Both the position numbers and the translations under genes were made by a program. Positions 1 through 11,700 of a stretch of DNA of 64,000 nt are shown one piece after another; position 1 is the first letter of the stretch; each line of letters starts with the position of its first letter. Location of the stretch: assembly GCA_030765045.1 (NCBI GenBank), contig CM060969.1, positions 50,626,216 to 50,690,215 on the forward strand, in the 5' to 3' direction. The notes beneath the pieces are model-generated. The model saw nothing but the letters and a program-made list of their open reading frames with translations, had not been told where the DNA came from and did no database searches. This stretch comes from Tenodera sinensis. Taxonomy: Eukaryota; Arthropoda; Insecta; Mantodea; Mantidae.

Positions 1-483
1 TCTCTCGATGCCTACATTCCCGCAAAAGCTGAGTAGTGACTCGCATTCAACCTTTCATATAAAATTTTCATTTGTCAAGAAGTAACGCACTACCTGTATG
101 TGCCTCCCATTTCCCATTGTTATTCAACCTTACTCCTAATTATTCAACTTCTTTAACCACTTATACTCTTTTGCCATTTAGTACATATTTTTCTTCCTTT
201 TTCTCTACATTATTAAAGATTAGTTATTAGTTTTTAAAATAATATTTTGTTCACTTTTTCACTGTATGAGAGTGATTAATATTAAGTACAATCATTAGAA
301 TATAATAATGATAGTGCTTAAATAAATACTGAGCAGCAGTAATTTGTGTATTTAATGGAAAGTAAAAATAAAAATTAAATGCAAATCATTATGTTTTTGA
401 AAAATAAAAGCTTTCTAAGTACTTTCTGTCTCTTTCTAGCCTTAAAAGTTAGCATCATTACATTGTTAATAGCTCATGTTATA
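1..483. other. A+T-rich non-coding sequence
   Basis: No exon, repeat or terminal motif is recognised. The stretch lies upstream of the first dynein exon seen and is probably intron. Confidence 0.5.
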
Positions 484-1268
484 CAGGTGTCCCATAAAGA
501 ATGGAATTTCTAACTTAATAATAAAACACATTAATTATTTGAAAATTGCTAATATTATTATGTTAATATGAAGCATAAAGACTGCTATTAAATAGAAGCA
601 AAATATCTGGTAAATGTACTACACAGCTTTGCACACATCTACACTGTGGAAAAAATGTTTTTACAGGTCTAGTGTAACATTGCACCTGAATTTGGCCCAT
701 GATAGGTATAATTTCTGCCTTGAGCTGGATTGTTCACATAAACACAAGATTTGATATACCCTGACAGCATAGTGTCAAATCACATGAACTCGGCAGCCAG
801 TTCTGATTGCCATTGTGAGATATTAGACCAATGAGACAAGCAGGGAATCTTTCTCTCAGCAAACTTGTTTTAATGGCAGAAAGGCAGGTTGGCCCCTATT
901 GGAACCACAAGTCTTCCACATTCAATTCTTGCAATTGTGCCCATAAAAACTGTAAATGGCGATAGTGACATTCTCTACTGATTGACAAGAATAAGGACCT
1001 CCAAGTGACTTGGTGTTCACTGCTGATCCTGTATCTTCAAATTTCCTTGCCAGTCTCTGTATTGTTATAGGTGCATTTCACCTATCAAAAATTACACAAA
1101 GTCTTTGCATAGCATTCACTTTCAAAATCTGGATGGTTTGATCTATTTTAGCTGATAACAATATGCATAATTGGTGATGATGATAAGTGCTTCAATTTTA
1201 GGTCCAGTAAAATAACAAACTGAAAGAGGTGCTCAATTTAAAACTTCCATTCTTTATGGGACACCCGT
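484..1268 (-). mobile_element. mariner-like DNA transposon, deletion derivative
   Basis: The two ends are inverted repeats: CAGGTGTCCCATAAAGAATG at 484-503, and its reverse complement ending near 1267 with one or two changes at the tip. A TA dinucleotide lies beside each end, as expected for Tc1/mariner. Read on the minus strand, roughly 960-690 gives degenerate transposase C-terminal sequence, including a relic of the third catalytic aspartate block (WLPSSCDLT, normally WPPRSxDLTPxD). The front half of the transposase is missing and there are many stops, so the copy is dead. The length of about 785 bp compares with about 1.3 kb for full members. Confidence 0.6.
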
Positions 1269-1782
1269 TATATGTGAACATTTTCTACATAATTAATTGA
1301 TTTCCACAAATGCCATGTGTAGGCCAAAGCTGATTAATCTCATAGTGAATAGCTATAATGCTTGGGATTTTAAGTACACATGTGATTGTAAGTCACCATT
1401 TGAGTGTTACCTCAAAAGTGAATTTGAGAACACCAATTCAGCAAGAGTAAATTATGCTTCATAATATTCATATAATTAAGGGCTATGAAGTAAAGATCTT
1501 ACTGGCAAAGTGTAAGCCATCTGGAGAATTTAATCTTGTATCAGCATTAACCATGGTAGCTCAGTTGATTACATGGAACAGCATAGATTTGTGACTATGG
1601 CATTGAATGTTTCAGTTTATCACTCATAGTGTCCAACTATGTACATAGTTGATAATTTGCATTGACATAAACATGAATAAATTGAGAGAGCAAAAAACCT
1701 GCGTAGTGTGTTTCCTGTCCACTTCCTTGGTGCTTGTCATCTGCCACTATCATAAAAAGGTGCAGATTTTTTTTTCCCAATT
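1269..1782. other. Non-coding sequence, nothing recognised
   Basis: A+T-rich, with no protein motif or repeat boundary found. Probably intron of the dynein gene. Confidence 0.4.
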
Positions 1783-2286
1783 GAAACCATACAACATGAT
1801 TAAAACTACTTTTAAATGCTTTATGAACGGAGATGCTGAAACTGGTCACCATCATTGTCTGAGAAAGGTTTCTCAGGGCTCCATTAAGCGATTTCTATAT
1901 CTGGGGTAACTTAAAACATAAAGTGTACAAGACAAATACACACACCCTGGAGGAATTAAAACAAATTATCCATCTGGAAATTGCCAGCATTTCTAAACAT
2001 GAAATGATGGATAGTTCCCTAAAGAGGTGCCAAAAATTTATGCATGGATGATGGTGACCAGTTTCAGCACCTCCTTTCATAAAGTTAGTAAAGCCTTTAA
2101 AAGTAAATAAGGAAAAATTGAAGCTATTAACAGTGAAGCAACAAGATTCTAAAGTAAGAACAAATTAGAAACTAAAAACTTCACTTATCTTAGTATTATT
2201 TGCTAAGATAAGTGAAGTTTTTAGCTTCTAATTTGTTCTTACTTTAGAGCCTTTAAAAGTAGTTTTAAAAATGTTGTATGGTTCCA
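1783..2286. mobile_element. Old fold-back element, probably PLE-derived
   Basis: The left arm 1783-1855 is the inverted copy of 2049-2105 joined to 2262-2286. The match is imperfect but runs through GCTGAAACTGGTCACCATCA. The right arm is cut in two by a younger 142-bp insertion at 2106-2247. The inverted-end layout is like the other Penelope-like copies in this window, but no coding sequence remains, so the PLE assignment is inference. Confidence 0.45.
2106..2247. mobile_element. 142-bp PLE fold-back insertion
   Basis: A 14-bp direct repeat, AGCCTTTAAAAGTA, flanks it exactly (2092-2105 and 2248-2261): a target-site duplication. The insert has a one-sided tail of about 43 nt (2106-2148) and then a near-perfect hairpin with 45-nt arms (about 2151-2195 and 2205-2249). 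The same tail and arm occur next to PLE sequence at 3896-3990 and 56655-56740, which ties this insert to a Penelope-like family despite its lack of coding sequence. Confidence 0.65.
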
Positions 2287-2476
2287 TCCGTTCCTTTCTA
2301 TGACAGCGGCAAATGGCAATGAGTGCGAAGGATGCTGACAGGCAAAATGTGGTGCAGCTCGTTTGGAGGTTTTTTGTGAATGTGAAACAGGTAAAAAGCC
2401 ATTAATTTTGTTCCTGATAACTTATCTTTTAAGTCCAATTGTAAATAGTTTGTTTTTCTGGTGTGCTTATAAACAG

Positions 2477-2702
2477 TGACTATGCTGAAGAGGATCACAC
2501 TGCTCAAGAATGGAAGGATGAGATTGCATACCAACGAAAAATGAAAGAAAATTTGGAAGCAACAATACCAGAATATATTAGTATTGGTCCATTCCTTTTG
2601 AATGTTAAGCCATTGAAGACATTTTTGGTAGCAAAAAGGCAAGAATTGTATTCAAAGGAATTAATCACGTATGCAACACGTATGAGAACACTTGTTCAAA
2701 CT
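2477..2702 (+). CDS. Dynein heavy chain, exon 1 of those visible
   Basis: The acceptor is ...ATAAACAG at 2471-2476 and the donor is ACT|GTAAGT at 2703. The 226-bp exon starts with one base of a split codon and ends in phase 0. It codes for DYAEEDHTAQEWKDEI ... TRMRTLVQT, including the IPEYISIGPFLLNV stretch typical of inner-arm heavy chain tails. A PLE-derived palindrome sits only 18 nt downstream of the donor. Confidence 0.85.
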
Positions 2703-5700
2703 GTAAGTACATTTCCACAATGTTCCTTTCATAGAAGTTTGAAAACAGTGTTGTTGTAATTAATTTAATTTAAAAGGTGAGTTAATTAATAACACTGAAC
2801 AACACTTACAACATATTTTTCCGGGACGCGTTTCGAAGGTAACTTTCCTCCATTATCAACCGTACAATAACTGGGTTTCCATGGTGCTTGATGGTGCAGA
2901 TGGTGATGCTTCTTCTGGTGTTTCTTCTGGTGGCGGTTCGATGAACTTACTGAAAATGCCTCTCTGAGGAATGTTTAATTTCGACATTCCTCAGAGAGAC
3001 ATTTTCAGTAAGTTCATCGAACCGCCACCAGAAGAAACACCAGAAGAAGCATCACCATCTGCACCATCAAGCACCATGGAAACCCAGTTATTGTCCGGTT
3101 GATAATGGAGGAAAGTTACCTTCGAAACGCGTCCCGGAAAAATATGTTGTAAGTGTTGTTCAGTGTTATTAACTCACCTTTTAAATTAAATTTACATTTC
3201 CACAAGTTCACATGAAACACTTAAAATCAAAATGCAATTGAATATGAAAATAATCATAATGTAGTTGATGTCTATAGACAATCAATTCCTTATTTTAGCA
3301 ACTTTATTTATCTATAGTATCACTCTGCTATCAAATGTATTACTCACATTGGATATTCTAGCTTGAAATTTTTAAAGGAATTACTTTCTGAATTTAGAAC
3401 AATATCTTTTTATCTTGACAGAAAAGAAATTACTATTTCATTTCAGAAAGTGGTGATATGTTGGTACCAAGTAAAGCCATGAATCTGTATAGTTTGCCTG
3501 TTTTCACCTAGTTTTGCATACTGACATTTACATTGATTGCTACCCTCATGTCATTTTGTTGGTTCCGAGCATTAACTCTGTGCTGCCTTTCTTTGACGGA
3601 TTCTTTATGCTCATGTCCACCTGGAATATATGCCTGTTGCATTGAAACACTTCTAAGCCCTACCAAATAACAGATTTAGTTACATTAAGCTCTGGAGGCA
3701 CTGCAGAAGTTATTCAACCTTGCTGCAAGGGTGTGACTGCTTGAACATTTCTACCTCTGTGAGGTGTATTTTGTTGACTGACTAAAGATTAACAAAGAGT
3801 ACAAAGGCAAACACTTCACCTGTAGCACCTAACTGTAAGTTTTAGACAATGCTAATCCTTGTACACCATTTTAGTTTTCAACATTCTCTATAATTAAATA
3901 AGGAAAATTGAAGCTATTAACAGTGAAGCAACAAGATTCTAAAGTAAGAACAAATTAGAAACTAAAAACTTCACTTATCTTAGTAATGTTGCATGTTCTT
4001 TTTGCACAAACTGACCCAGGGTTTCAAGTTGTCTCCAACTCATTCTCAAAGCTATAGCTATAGCTATAGTGCAAACTCTTCTACTGATGTTAACAGTCTA
4101 CAGTCTTTCATGATATTACAACTCACAACTGTTCTCTTCTTGTAGTCTTGTAGTCTTTTCAATGTCTCTCTTCACTTTCTCTGTCTCTCAAAAACTTAAC
4201 GTCGGTCTGGGTGGCTCAGTTGGTTAGACGCTGGCCTACTGTTCCCAAGGTCGTGGGTTCAAATCCGGCCCAGACCGATGGTTTTTAAGTGTGCTTAAAA
4301 ACGACAGCTCCATGTCAGTAGATTTACTGGCATGTAAAAGAACTCCTGCGGGACAAAATTCCGGCACACCGGCGACGCTGATGTGATCCTGGCAATTGAC
4401 AGCGTCGTTAAACAACAAAATAATTTAATTCAAAAACTTAACTCCAAGTATACAATTACTCAATGCTCACTACAACTTCTTCACTTTGACACAATGTATC
4501 TTTTGCAGCTGTCTTGTACTCACTGACACACTGACTGACTCAAAAACTGTAACAATAACTCTGGTTTTGCCTCACCTCCTTATAGAGTGGGGGTGATGTA
4601 ATGTGGACCTTTCATGAATGTCTATAAATATGCTGGCTGCTGGATGCCTCTCAAAGGCTCGAGCAATCCTTTGTGTTGCCACTCAGTTGTTGTTAGTCAC
4701 GTATATACAAACAGTGTCGTGAGGTATCCTGACCTTGAGCGCCTTGGTTTGCTTGCTGGCCTGGTGTGTGGTGTGAAGTAGTTTAGCCCCAACTGTGCTT
4801 TGTTGTGTGCCACACTCGGTGTCACAGTAATAACAAAAATTGTATATAATTTCATATTTATTCATCCTATTCGAATTTGTATATAATAAAACTTGTTAGA
4901 AACTTTATTCTTACAAACATCAGCTTTGAACCATTTTTCAAAAAACTACCACTTTCTCTTACCTTTGGGGAAAGTATTTAAGATGCCATGTAGACTATTT
5001 CCCAAGTGAATTTTTTTAGTAACAATCAGATTGACTGTTCTTGTATGAATAAGTAGTATGCACAGATGCATGCATGCACATACTCATACAAAAATGTATA
5101 CTTGCAAATATACAAATTTAAAAAATTATATATCTATTCTCATGATTGGGCAGTGATTATATATCACCTATATTCACTTTTGACAAGCCCTTCAACATAA
5201 TATTAGAAGGGAGTCAGAACAAAATGCATTGTCCAGAGGGAAATCTAATCTGGTATACATATGGCTCCAAGATGGACAATGGCTCAGGAGCTGGTATACT
5301 TACTGTTGTTTTTAAACACATAAGTCGTGTGTGGGCAATGTTTGAGAGGAGAATCAGGATTGAAAAATTGAGTGTCATAGCCAGGATTTGAACCATGGAT
5401 CGTCTGTTTCATGCATAGTAAGTTGGTTGGTATAAAGTAACAATTATTATCATCTAAAGGTTAACTAAACCTAGTACACAAAGCACTTATGATTTTACAG
5501 TGTGCGCACAAAGTCTGTATACCCCTATACTAAATTTAAAATTACATGAGTAAATATGTTTTTTTGAAATATGACTTGAAGCTTTCCTGGTGACGAACAT
5601 ATTCAACATGCTCTTGGGCTTCGAGCCAGGTGCAGTGATGAAGAGACATCGACGTTTCGGGAGTGTACATCTCTCCCATCTTCAGGATGAAGAATGAATA

Positions 5701-8700
5701 GCAAGAGCGAAAGGACCAGTACTGTCAGCCAAGAGAGGAAAACCACAAACTCATCAAACACCAAACCAGCCAACCGCCACTGCCTGCATCCCACACACTG
5801 GCAATCTTTCTGGTAGAATCAGTAGAATTCTCACAAAACACAACATCAGAACCATCCACAAGCCGCCTTTGAAGATCCAACACCTAGTGAGACCGGTAAA
5901 GGACAAACTGCATCTTAATGTACCAGGGGTATACTGTATCCCCTGTGAATGCGGGACGCCGTACATAGGGCAAACCAGCAGGACCATTTCCACCAGAGTC
6001 AAGGAGCACGAACGGTCTGTACGATTAATGCAGCCTGACAAGTCAGGGCTGACGGAGCACTGCTTTGAAAAAGACCACAGAGCTAACTTCAAAGATACGA
6101 CCATTGTGGCAAAATGTAGCGATTTATGGAAACAGAGGGTTAAGGAGGCTCTGTCCATCTCCTCCAAGAAGAGTACACTGAACCGGGATGCTGGATTGCA
6201 GTTTAGTCCATCCTGGAAACCAGCCTTAAAATTGGAAATCGACCGACTCAGAAAACACAGATTCCAACGGAGCGGTGAACCACCTCCGCACTAGACCGGG
6301 TGTTTTCTACTCGGTACGTACTGGCTGACAGTACATATACTGGTCCCTTCACTCTTGCTATTCATTCTTCATCCTGAAGATGGGAGAGATGTACACTCCT
6401 GAAATGTCGATGTCTCTTCATCACTGCACCTGGCTCAAAGCCCGAGAGCATCTTGAATATGTTTTTTTGAGGTTGGTATATATTCATATTACCCATTGTT
6501 GACAACTTTGATTGTTCAATTGTTGCTCTTATGATAAAAAATCAACAAATCTTATGAATCAAATTAGTTGATGCTGAGATATTGAGAAAGAATGGCTGAT
6601 ACAAGTGATTACACAATTGAGGAACTCTTAGTGTCTGCTGTGTGGGTTTCTGAGCATCAAATTAATGGCAAATCAATGAAAAATGTCATGGGTGATTTCA
6701 TTGCACGGTTTGTGAAAGCAGCACCGGCAAAGAAGATGTTGCTAGCGTGGGAATGGAAAACATTTTTAACAGGCTGTGTTCGCGACGCAGTGAGAAGTGA
6801 AAGACCATCCACCAGACTTGGACTTTGTGCTTACATGGAAAAATATATCCAACAATCTACTGTTAAATCCTTAAGGAAATGTGCAGCAGAGTTAGGGGTA
6901 CTGGAATCAACCTTGAGGAAACATATTAAAGTGGATCTGAAAATGAAGTGTTGGTGTCCATTGAATGTGAATGAATTATAAGGTGCTGATTTGGAGACAC
7001 GTGTTAATGTTTGTGGTCGGATGCTGCAACAATTCCAAAGAATGTCTGAGAAGACAAAAGTCATGTTCACAGATGAATGTGCGATTTATCTCAGTTCCCG
7101 TAACCGCAATGTTTATTTTTGGGGAAAATAAAATCCAATTTTTTTTTAAGAAAACGAGCGCAACCCACCACATGTCATGGTCTGGGCTGGAATGACACAA
7201 AATCATCTGTTTGGCCCATATTTTTTTGATGGTTCTGTTAATCAGAACACTTATCTCCAGATGATTGATGACTGGCTCCTGCCACAGCTGCATGATGGGG
7301 CACCAGCTCACTTTGCAGTGACTGTTCGACGTCTGAACGCAGTCTTTGGAAATCATTGGATCGGCAAAGGATCGGACAATCTCACATGGCCTCCAAGGAG
7401 GCCTGATCTAGTAACTCCAGATAATGAACTATATGGTTACATCAAAGAGAAGGTGTGGGAGCAGCGGTACGCTACAACTGGTGAACTGCAATGACTCCAA
7501 TGATGTTGAGTTAGATGAACACGAGAACATTTCAGTGTATTCGGCTGTGCAGAGTCAATGGGGGGACACATCCCGATGTTTTGGAGTCCTAAAATATAAG
7601 GAGAAACATTTAATTATATAAATATTGGAAATTTGTACTTTTCACATCAGTTTGATTTTAATATAAGGGTATACAGACTTTGTGCGCACACTGTAAGTCA
7701 CCCTTAGGGTACTCTCAGATGTGAGATTCCCTTTGTGGTCTACATTCAGTTAAATGCAACTTTGTTTTCATTGATGATAGTTTCTCGGGCTAACATCCAG
7801 GTCAGATTAGGGTAACTACCCAAGCTTTCAGCGACTAACTCTGCCGCCATCCTCAGGGGAAATGAATCTAGGCTACTGATGTTGCGTTATTTATACCTAG
7901 AGCGCGGCCGATAAGAACCGCCCACTTTTTTACCATTGGCCGAGCTCCGGCCGATGGAGGCACGTGCGGAACCAATCAGGTGATTGCCGATGCTTATCTG
8001 AACTGTGGAGGAGAGATATGCTGAATGACTGGTGTCCATGCTTTGCTGATTTGAAGGCCTTCATCCCTGTTGAAGTTGTTTTTATTCGCTTTAATGTATA
8101 GAGCTTCTTTAATCACCCTATCGTAGTACCTGGAGGACTTTTCAAGAATTTTTGTAGAGGTGAATTTGATTTTATGATCTGTATTATATGTGTGCTCAGC
8201 CACTGCGGAATTTTCTGGGTATCCTAGTCTAATACAACGTTGATGTTCTTTGATGCGATCTTCTACAGTTCTACCTGTTTGTCCTATGTAAACTTTGCCG
8301 CAACTGCATGGGATTTCATAAATGCCTGGTGCACGAAGACCTAAATTATCTTTAGCAGAGCCTAAAAACTGTTTTATTTTGGTTGGAGGTTTGAATACGG
8401 TTTTTATTTGATATTTCATGAGCAATCTTCCAATTTTCCCCGACAGGGCGCCACAATAAGGGATGACTGCTAAGCCTGCATGTTCTTTCTTTGTATTAGG
8501 TTCACGGTTTCGTTTGGAGTGGATTTTCTTAAAAGCACTGTTTATTTCCTGGTTGGTGTATTGATTCTGTCTGAAAACTGTACGCAGGTGTTGTATTTCT
8601 TGAGGTAGATTTTCAAGGTCAGAGATAGCAATCGCTCGATGTATGAGTGTTGAGAGGACTGTCCGCTTTTGTGCCGGGTGATGACAGCTGGTGCTATTAA

Positions 8701-11700
8701 GGTATAGATCGGTGTGAGTTGGTTTCCTATACACCTTATGCCCCAGTTGACCATCGTTTTTTCTATAAATAAGTAAATCCAAGAAAGGTAAGCCGTCCTG
8801 GTGTTCAGTTTCCATGGTAAACTTAATGTTGGGATGGATGCTGTTGAGAAATTCATGGAAAGCTGTCAGGGCATCTTTTCCGTGTGGCCATATCACAAAA
8901 GTATCGTCTACATAACGGAAGAAATGAGTAGGAGCAAGGGGTGCAGTTTTGAGTGCCACATGTTCAAATTCCTGCATGTAGAAATTGGCTATAGCCGGAG
9001 ATAAAGGAGAACCCATAGCAACACCATCCACTTGTTCGTAATAGGTGCCATTAAACAGGAAGTACGTTGAAGTTAAAGCATGGTGGAATAAGCTGATCAT
9101 CTTGTCATCAAAGTGGGGTTTCAACAGTTCTAATGTCTCTTGGAGGGGCACTTTAGTGAATAGAGATTCTACATCGAAACTAACCAGTATGTCTGAGGTA
9201 GTTACCTGGATTTCCTGTATGACTTTGGTAAATTCTGAAGAATTTTTCACATGGTGACTGCAATTTCCAATCAATGGTTGCATTAGCTCAGTTAGATATT
9301 TAGCCAGAGCGTATGTCAGAGAGCCTATAGCGTCAACAATGGGCCTGAACGGGATGTTTGGTTTGTGTATTTTTGGCAGGCCATAAAGTCTGGGAGGAGT
9401 CGAGTGATGCGGCGTTATCTTTTTGATGACTTCTAGAGAAAGACCAGAGGATTTTAATAGAGCGGCCGTTTTTCTTTCCACTTTGTTGGTAGGATCTTTA
9501 GGAATCTCTTTGTAGGCTTTATCAGAAAGCAAATCCAAATCTTGGAAGATTGCTCATGAAATATCAAATAAAAACCGTATTCAAACCTCCAACCAAAATA
9601 AAACAGTTTTTAGGCTCTGCTAAAGATAATTTAGGTCTTCGTGCACCAGGCATTTATGAAATCCCATGCAGTTGCGGCAAAGTTTACATAGGACAAACAG
9701 GTAGAACTGTAGAAGATCGCATCAAAGAACATCAACGTTGTATTAGACTAGGATACCCAGAAAAATCCGCAGTGGCTGAGCACACATATAATACAGATCA
9801 TAAAATCAAATTCACCTCTACAAAAATTCTTGAAAAGTCCTCTAGGTACTATGATAGGGTGATTAAAGAAGCTCTATACATTAAAGCGAATAAAAACAAC
9901 TTCAACAGGGATGAAGGCCTTCAAATCAGCAAAGCATGGAAACCAGTCATTCAGCATATCTCTCCTCCACAGTTCAGAGAAGCATCGGCAATCACCTGAT
10001 TGGTTTCGCACGTGCCTCCATCGGCCGGAGCTCGGCCAATGGTAAAAAAGTGGGCAGTTCTTATCGGCCGCGCTCTAGGTATAAATATCGCAACATCAGT
10101 AGCCTAGATTCATTTCCCCTGAGGATGGCGGCAGAGTTAGTCGCTGAAAGCTTGGGTAGTTACCCTAATCTGACCTGGATGTTAGCCCGAGAAACTATCA
10201 TCAATAATCAACGCCGGGAAAGCTTCAAGTCATTTGTTTTCATTGCAAGACAGTGCCTTTTCATGTCTCCTTATTAAATTGGTGCAATATCTTCCCAATA
10301 GACTTTAAACATTTAACTCATGAAACCATAGTTAAGTAATAGCATTAATATCTGTTGGACATTATTTCTTTAAATAATAGACACAATTTCTATATTTTAC
10401 AGGTGTTTGATACATACAAGTTAGTTTCTTCAAAACTTGCGCAGAAGCCTATATCTATTGAGAATATTTTTGATATAAAAGATTGGATGGAAACAATACC
10501 AATGACAGTGAAAGCTCAACAAGAATTAATGGGAATTTATGTGATGGTAATTTGACTAATTTATCTCATTTAATTAAAGATTCTGCAAATCAGAGAGGTA
10601 TATTAAGTTATGTGTTGCACAGTTGCAACAAATTATTTATTTTTGTAACATTAATGAATAGAAAACCGTTTATTTTCCTTTTATCTTATATTCTCTTAAT
10701 GTATTCATGTATAAAGATGGAGGAATATTTGCCATGCAGAACATCAAGAAGTTTTTATTGTTTCAGGAATATGATGTTCTGGATTATTTTTGGTATTGTT
10801 TATCAGAGGAAGATTTTCAATTGAAATGGGATACTATAGGTTGGCCTTTAAAAATAAAGAATCAGACTGAGGAAGCAGAGATATTTCTAGATTTAGAGTC
10901 AGAAAGATTTCAGAAACTCCATTTACAAGATGAATGTGATCTAATTGAAAAGATAGATAGGCTAACTTCACAGGTGACACAAATGTCAGGAATGAAGGAC
11001 ATGGATAAAGTAAGCATTGACCCATTCAATTAATTCTCTGATACATATACACAGCCTTTGTTTGGACATATGGCTGGCCTAATGGGAATTTTCTTGGCAC
11101 CAGGAAACATCTCAAATGCTGGAGTCTGATATTTATAGCCCCTTAGATTTGAGCACATAAATTTCTCATGAAAATTCTAACTACAATAAGTACATACCTT
11201 TGTCATAGAAGATGTTAGAAATCATATCCTTGTGCCTTTTTTTCTTTCTTTCTTTTTTTTTTTTCTTTTTGTATATTAATGTCTTTCAATGTGATATGTC
11301 ATATCAGATGATGAATGAATAAATTTAGTGAAATGGTGCTCAAAGAAGCCCAAGCTCCATAGAGTTTAAAGTTACCCTACATTCATCTCCCCCCCCCCCC
11401 CCTCCCCCTTGATTACAGGACATGATTGTCTGGCAAAACATTTAAACAGAATTGGGATATATTCTTCACCACTCTATCCTCTATGTGATCTGCAAGAGGA
11501 AATGGACCAAGACCACCTTTAAATATGCCCAGCCACTTCTAGCACCCCATCCATCAGGTGAAAAATATTGGAGAGCAAGAGGATTAATGACTTCATTGTC
11601 AGAAATCCAGCATTAGCTAACAACAACATTCATCCTCCTTGGGTAAGGGAAAACCTTGAAAAACAACCTTATCCAGATAACTCACCGTAACTGAAATTTG

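Larger units (their letters stand above)
2721..3194. mobile_element. Near-perfect palindromic PLE-derived insertion
   Basis: A 13-bp target duplication TACATTTCCACAA flanks it (2708-2720 and 3195-3207). After a one-sided tail of about 41 nt (2721-2761), arms 2762-2974 and 2984-3194 are inverted copies over about 210 bp around a 9-nt loop. The only visible differences are one substitution, a 5-nt indel and small changes near the loop. Each arm carries a hammerhead-like core. The right end is related to 40165-40262. No coding sequence is present; it is a non-autonomous fold-back copy. Confidence 0.7.
5568..6457 (+). mobile_element. Short Penelope-like element inside the mariner
   Basis: It is flanked by TATGTTTTTTTGA (5555-5567 and 6458-6470). 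A one-sided tail of about 30 nt (5568-5597, containing GACTTGAAGCTTTCC) precedes inverted repeats: 5598-5720 pairs with about 6335-6461. Between them is only the GIY-YIG end of the PLE protein, so the reverse transcriptase has been lost. Each arm carries a hammerhead-like core. Confidence 0.75.
5498..7693 (+). mobile_element. Tc1/mariner-type transposon carrying a PLE insertion
   Basis: Terminal inverted repeats begin CAGTGTGCGCACAAAGTCTG and run at least 27 bp through TATACCC. The right copy ends at 7693, and TA duplications lie at 5496-5497 and 7694-7695. With the PLE (5568-6457) and one target repeat removed the element is about 1.29 kb, the normal mariner size. The transposase is on the + strand and is broken (see 6592-7494). 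Confidence 0.85.
7771..10232 (-). mobile_element. Penelope-like element, head-to-head dimer
   Basis: It is flanked by the 13-bp repeat TTTGTTTTCATTG (7761-7773 and 10233-10245; the first three bases of the element overlap it). Arms 7771-8433 and 9542-10204 are inverted copies, each 663 bp and almost identical. A 28-nt tail, 10205-10232 (including CGCCGGGAAAGCTTCAAGTC), exists on the right only. The long copy runs on the minus strand and holds RT plus endonuclease. The short + copy holds only the endonuclease. The two meet 5' end to 5' end at about 9541. Confidence 0.85.

Noticed and set aside
1..60. GAGTAGTGAC near the left edge resembling the text at the right edge
   Set aside because: A 10-base match to the LTR sequence at 63991 only; no longer similarity, so chance.
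4201..4275. Possible functional tRNA gene
   Set aside because: A and B boxes and acceptor pairing exist, but the anticodon arm does not fold well, and the unit is part of a 229-bp SINE with target duplications and other copies.
4236..4418. 60-codon frame conserved at 18533-18715 and 48714-48923
   Set aside because: The conservation is that of SINE A copies; no evidence for a protein.
10483..10824. 113-codon plus-strand frame between exons 2 and 3
   Set aside because: Wrong frame through exon 2 and intron 2; the dynein frame with splice sites explains the region.
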